64,000 nucleotides of DNA from CAYRNY01 sp964425755. Its GTDB lineage: Bacteria; Chloroflexota; Anaerolineae; Aggregatilineales; Aggregatilineaceae. Shown here in pieces: positions 61,410 to 64,000 of the stretch (within the stretch, counting starts at the first letter, position 1; each line of letters opens with the position of its first letter). A program made the translations under genes and the position numbers. A model generated the notes under the pieces. The model was not told the DNA's origin. It made no database searches and saw only the letters and a list, made by a program, of their open reading frames with translations. Where the stretch lies: contig CAYRNY010000005.1 of assembly GCA_964425755.1 (NCBI GenBank), forward strand, positions 124,001-188,000, given 5' to 3'.

Positions 61410-62273
61410 ATGAAAAAACTGATCGTCAACGCCGATGATTTCGGGCGCGCCGCCGGGATCAACCGGGGCATCATCGAAGCCCACACCGGCGGGATCGTCA
61501 CGTCGACCACGGTCATGATCAACTATCCCGATGCCGCGCCCGGCCTCGACCTGATCGCGCAGGATGCGCCCGGCCTGGGCGTGGGGTTGCATCTGAACCT
61601 CACGTCCGGCAGGCCCGTGTCCGCACCGGAGCACGTGTCCTCGCTGGTCGACGAGCACGGCGTCTTTCACCACATCACGACCTGGGCCGAGCATTACGAC
61701 GCCTTCGAACCAGAGCACATCCAGCGCGAGATCGCGGCACAGGTCGAGCGGTTCGTCGCGCTTGCGGGCCGCCCGCCCGACCACCTCGACGCGCACCACC
61801 ACGCGACATACCTGCACCCGGCGGCGCTCGAAGCGATGCTGGAGATCGCGCGTGGATATGATATCCCGCTGCGCGACGGCGTGATCGACCGCCCGACTGC
61901 TGCCGTCACGCGCTGGTTGGGGGAGATTGTGCCCGGTCTGAGTGTCGAGCAGGCGACGCGCATCGTGGAACGTGCCAAGACCGTGCTTGAGGACCAGCCG
62001 AAACCCCCGTTCTGGCCCGCGCGGGTTGAGATAGGCTTCTACGACAAGACCGCGACGCTGGCCGACCTGCTGGTGATCCTGACCAATCTGCCAGATGACA
62101 CGATCACTGAGCTGGTGTGCCATCCGGGTTACGTGGACGCGGACTTCACCAGCCTGTACGCAGCGCAGCGCGAGCGCGAGCTGGCGCACCTGACGCACCC
62201 CGCCACGCGCGAGTGCGTGCAGTACGAGTTCATCGACCTGATCACGTTCGCTGATATCCCGCATCCGCAGTGA
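61410..62273 (+). CDS. ChbG/HpnK (YdjC) family deacetylase
   Basis: 287 residues. Metal-binding pattern: LIVNADDFG near the start (Asp-Asp), GVGLHLNLTSGRPV (His) and PDHLDAHHHATYLHPAAL (catalytic His cluster), plus ELVCHPGYVDADF near the C-terminus. ChbG removes one acetyl from chitobiose/chito-oligosaccharides; HpnK acts on hopanoids. The substrate here is unsettled; with SH3/LysM and M23 genes in the region, an amino-sugar role is plausible. Weak ribosome site. Followed 45 bases later by the 2H-like gene. Confidence 0.9.
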   Translation: MKKLIVNADDFGRAAGINRGIIEAHTGGIVTSTTVMINYPDAAPGLDLIAQDAPGLGVGLHLNLTSGRPVSAPEHVSSLVDEHGVFHHITTWAEHYDAFEPEHIQREIAAQVERFVALAGRPPDHLDAHHHATYLHPAALEAMLEIARGYDIPLRDGVIDRPTAAVTRWLGEIVPGLSVEQATRIVERAKTVLEDQPKPPFWPARVEIGFYDKTATLADLLVILTNLPDDTITELVCHPGYVDADFTSLYAAQRERELAHLTHPATRECVQYEFIDLITFADIPHPQ

Positions 62274-62318
62274 CGGTAACGATTGCGGATGCGGTTCAGT
62301 TTGCAGGAAAAAGTCACG

Positions 62319-63404
62319 ATGACCTACCACCAACCGCCGAATGGCCCGCCGGACGGCGACACAGACGACGAGCTGTCGTATGAAGATTTCGACGATGATT
62401 TTGTGTGGCGCGATCCGGATGACGACCTGGACGTGATCGACCTCGACGCGCTGGACGAGGCGACCGCGCCGGAGGAAGACGCCGAAGAGCCGGACGCGCG
62501 CGACGCCGGAACCGTCGCCGGGCCCACACACGGAGTCGATCCATCCGGCGGGCGGGACGCCGTGACGCCCGTGCCGCGCCCGCACTTTGCACGCCCGCCG
62601 CGCCTGACTCCCGCCCCCGAACACGCACCCGATACCGCGCCGGAGGAGCAGGTCCAGACGCCGGAAGCGGCACCTGAAACACCTGCCGGGACGGGCGCGG
62701 AATCCGCAGCGCAGGATGTCGCGCCAGCGGAAACGGCCCCCGCGCCGGAAACCGGGGATCAAGCAGCCGGGCCGGAAGCGGCACCGTCCGCAGAAGAGCC
62801 AGCCGCCGCAGCACCGGATGCCGGCCCCGTCGCTGGCAGCGCCGGTGCGGAGGAAACACCGCCCGAACCCGCGCCGCCTGACTGGGTCTACCACGTCCTG
62901 ATCGCGCTGCCGGAAGAACTGAGCGTGCAGGTGCTTGAGCTGCGCGCGACCGGGGATATCATCGACATGCCGCCGCCGGGCATCGGGCTGGTGGACAGTT
63001 TCCGCGCCGAGGACCTCAACGCGGTGCAGGAGCAGCTCGCCCGCTGGGCGCGCAATCACCTACCGCTGCAGCTCGAGATCACGGGCGTGCTGGCGGAGGT
63101 TGTCGGGCAGCAGCAGTATGTCGCGGCGTGGTTGCTCCAGCCGGAAGAAGAGCTGCACGAAGCGCAACATGACCTGCGCCGCGTGCTGGCCCCATTGATC
63201 CAGCCGCTGCCGGAGGCACCCCTGGCGTTCCAGGTGCAACTCACGATCGGGGCGCAGGTGCCACCGCGCCGCTACCCGCACCTGGTCGGGCGCATGCAGC
63301 GCGAGTTCGAGCCGTATGTCTGGCACGCCACGGATCTGCTGCTCGTGCGTAAGGATGCTGAAGACGACGACGGCGGTTGGGAGATCGTCCATCGCTACGA
63401 CTGA
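62319..63404 (+). CDS. Protein with disordered acidic N-terminus and degenerate 2H phosphoesterase (2'-5' RNA ligase)-like C-terminus
   Basis: 361 residues. Residues 1-187 are Asp/Glu then Pro/Ala-rich low complexity (EEDAEEPDARDAG, PAPETGDQAAGPEAAPSAEE). Residues 188-361 have an order like 2H phosphoesterases: VYHVLIALPEELSVQVLEL, PPPGIGLVDSF (where H-x-T/S would be), LPLQLEITGVLAEV, LHEAQHDLRRVLAPLIQPLP, AFQVQLTIGAQVP (second motif, usually H-x-T, here Q-L-T), and RYPHLVGRMQREF. Both catalytic His are missing, so it is probably a binding protein. Fold assignment is by pattern and moderate. GGAAAAAG precedes the ATG. Confidence 0.6.
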   Translation: MTYHQPPNGPPDGDTDDELSYEDFDDDFVWRDPDDDLDVIDLDALDEATAPEEDAEEPDARDAGTVAGPTHGVDPSGGRDAVTPVPRPHFARPPRLTPAPEHAPDTAPEEQVQTPEAAPETPAGTGAESAAQDVAPAETAPAPETGDQAAGPEAAPSAEEPAAAAPDAGPVAGSAGAEETPPEPAPPDWVYHVLIALPEELSVQVLELRATGDIIDMPPPGIGLVDSFRAEDLNAVQEQLARWARNHLPLQLEITGVLAEVVGQQQYVAAWLLQPEEELHEAQHDLRRVLAPLIQPLPEAPLAFQVQLTIGAQVPPRRYPHLVGRMQREFEPYVWHATDLLLVRKDAEDDDGGWEIVHRYD

Positions 63405-63469
63405 GCCGGGTGCGCGCCGTATTCCCGGCGCCCATCGCACCGGCACACGCACCACCCGACGGAGGACTT

Positions 63470-64000
63470 ATGTCACAATCACAGCCGCCACACGAACAGA
63501 AGCTCGACATGAGCACCACGAAGACCATGGAACTCCAGGTGCAGCGTGAAGAGCAAAAGCCGAAGTATTTCTTCATCCGGCGTATGCCGCTGCGCAAAGT
63601 GCCGCGCGAATGGACCCGCCCGCCCGAAAAAGAGTACAAAAAACAGTTGCTGGAACAAGGGTTCATCTCTGAAGATTTATTGAAAGGCCCGATGTCACCG
63701 GAACTGAAGGCCGACGTGCGCGAGCTGGAGCAGCACCTACTGCCGCATTTCTGGCGCGTGCACCAGGAAGCGTTGTACTACCAGAATCGCTATTACCAGT
63801 ATCAGTGGGTGTTCATCCTGGCGGCGTTCCTGACGACGGCGCTGGCCTCGACCACTGTGCTGGTGCACGCGCTGGACGGGCAGAACGGATTTGATACCGG
63901 CACGTTTATTGGCACTCTGCGCTTTACCGAGTTGTTCGGTTTTCTGGCCGCCGTGCTCAGTGGCATGGCCGCGACCGTATCGTTTCTGGACGCCAACCAG
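63470..64000 (+). CDS. SLATT/DUF4231-like membrane protein, 3' end missing
   Basis: The frame is open from ATG 63470 (GGAGG just upstream) to the window end, 177 codons so far. After a charged cytosolic part (LRKVPREWTRPPEKEYKKQ) comes ALYYQNRYYQYQWVFILAAF, a membrane helix, and then ELFGFLAAVLSGMAATVSFL, the Y-x2-R-Y-Y-x2-Q plus paired-helix pattern of DUF4231/SLATT proteins. SLATT domains are predicted membrane effectors in nucleotide-signalling and anti-phage systems; here the gene follows a degenerate 2H-like protein (66 bases). Partial gene; the C-terminus is outside the window. Confidence 0.6.
   Translation, partial: MSQSQPPHEQKLDMSTTKTMELQVQREEQKPKYFFIRRMPLRKVPREWTRPPEKEYKKQLLEQGFISEDLLKGPMSPELKADVRELEQHLLPHFWRVHQEALYYQNRYYQYQWVFILAAFLTTALASTTVLVHALDGQNGFDTGTFIGTLRFTELFGFLAAVLSGMAATVSFLDANQ

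Overview
The window is a GC-rich bacterial chromosome segment that most resembles a Chloroflexota genome of the Anaerolineae type. This rests on gene content seen here: SH3/LysM exoproteins, FHA proteins beside a SEDS/PBP pair, a fused nuoCD gene, GTG and TTG starts, DUF1385 and CpXC proteins, several Uma2-family genes, and many secreted proteins with Thr/Pro/Glu linkers. The assignment to phylum is an inference; no rRNA or tRNA gene was found. About 57 protein genes are supported. No insertion sequence, prophage or CRISPR array was seen.

Layout. 0-8 kb: the end of an SH3-LysM protein, a TauE permease, an unusual M23 peptidase with a TIM-barrel-like N-terminus, a Uma2 nuclease, uvrA with a LexA-like operator, and a second TauE permease. 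8-21 kb: fhaA-fhaB, an acetyltransferase, a divergent SDR, an SH3-LysM protein, a 1037-residue CHAT-like/STAND/helical-repeat protein, a B-box-like membrane protein, MTA phosphorylase, a RodA/FtsW-like SEDS protein translationally coupled to a PBP-like protein that has lost all three transpeptidase motifs, and a methyltransferase. 21-31 kb: an ExeM/NucH-type nuclease, a CpXC protein with a His-Asp tail, a GAF-PAS histidine kinase, an ADP-ribosylglycohydrolase, a class III aminotransferase, an OmpR-type regulator and a ROK kinase. 31-42 kb: mutS, a second Uma2 protein, recJ, an ICMT-like/GT-C pair, a TFIIB-type zinc-finger protein, a double GNAT and DUF1385. 42-54 kb: a secreted FnIII/discoidin protein, a C39-like peptidase coupled to a methyltransferase, a tandem PstS-like protein, a DinG helicase with exonuclease and Fe-S site under a LexA-like box, a TIR-GUN4 fusion, EF-P, and a HAD-DinB fusion. 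54-58 kb: iscX-nuoB-nuoCD-nuoI. 59-64 kb: small membrane proteins, an RRM-PHAX RNA-binding protein, a ChbG-type deacetylase, a degenerate 2H-like protein and a SLATT/DUF4231-like protein cut by the window end.

How the parts work together. Genome maintenance (uvrA, mutS, recJ, dinG) is well represented, and two of these genes carry GAAC-N4-GTTC-like palindromes at their promoters, which suggests a shared SOS response. fhaA-fhaB and the SEDS/PBP pair recall the FHA-rodA-pbpA-PknB cluster of Gram-positives, here split by about 8 kb and lacking kinase and phosphatase. Transcription seems to depend largely on extended -10 promoters (TGnTAnnnT) without a clear -35.

The most unusual items are the catalytically dead PBP, the bacterial RRM-PHAX protein, the TIR-GUN4 fusion, and the CHAT-like STAND protein lacking the usual catalytic histidine. 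A recurring theme is enzyme folds that have lost active-site residues: the PBP, CHAT, SDR, 2H-like and ROK proteins.
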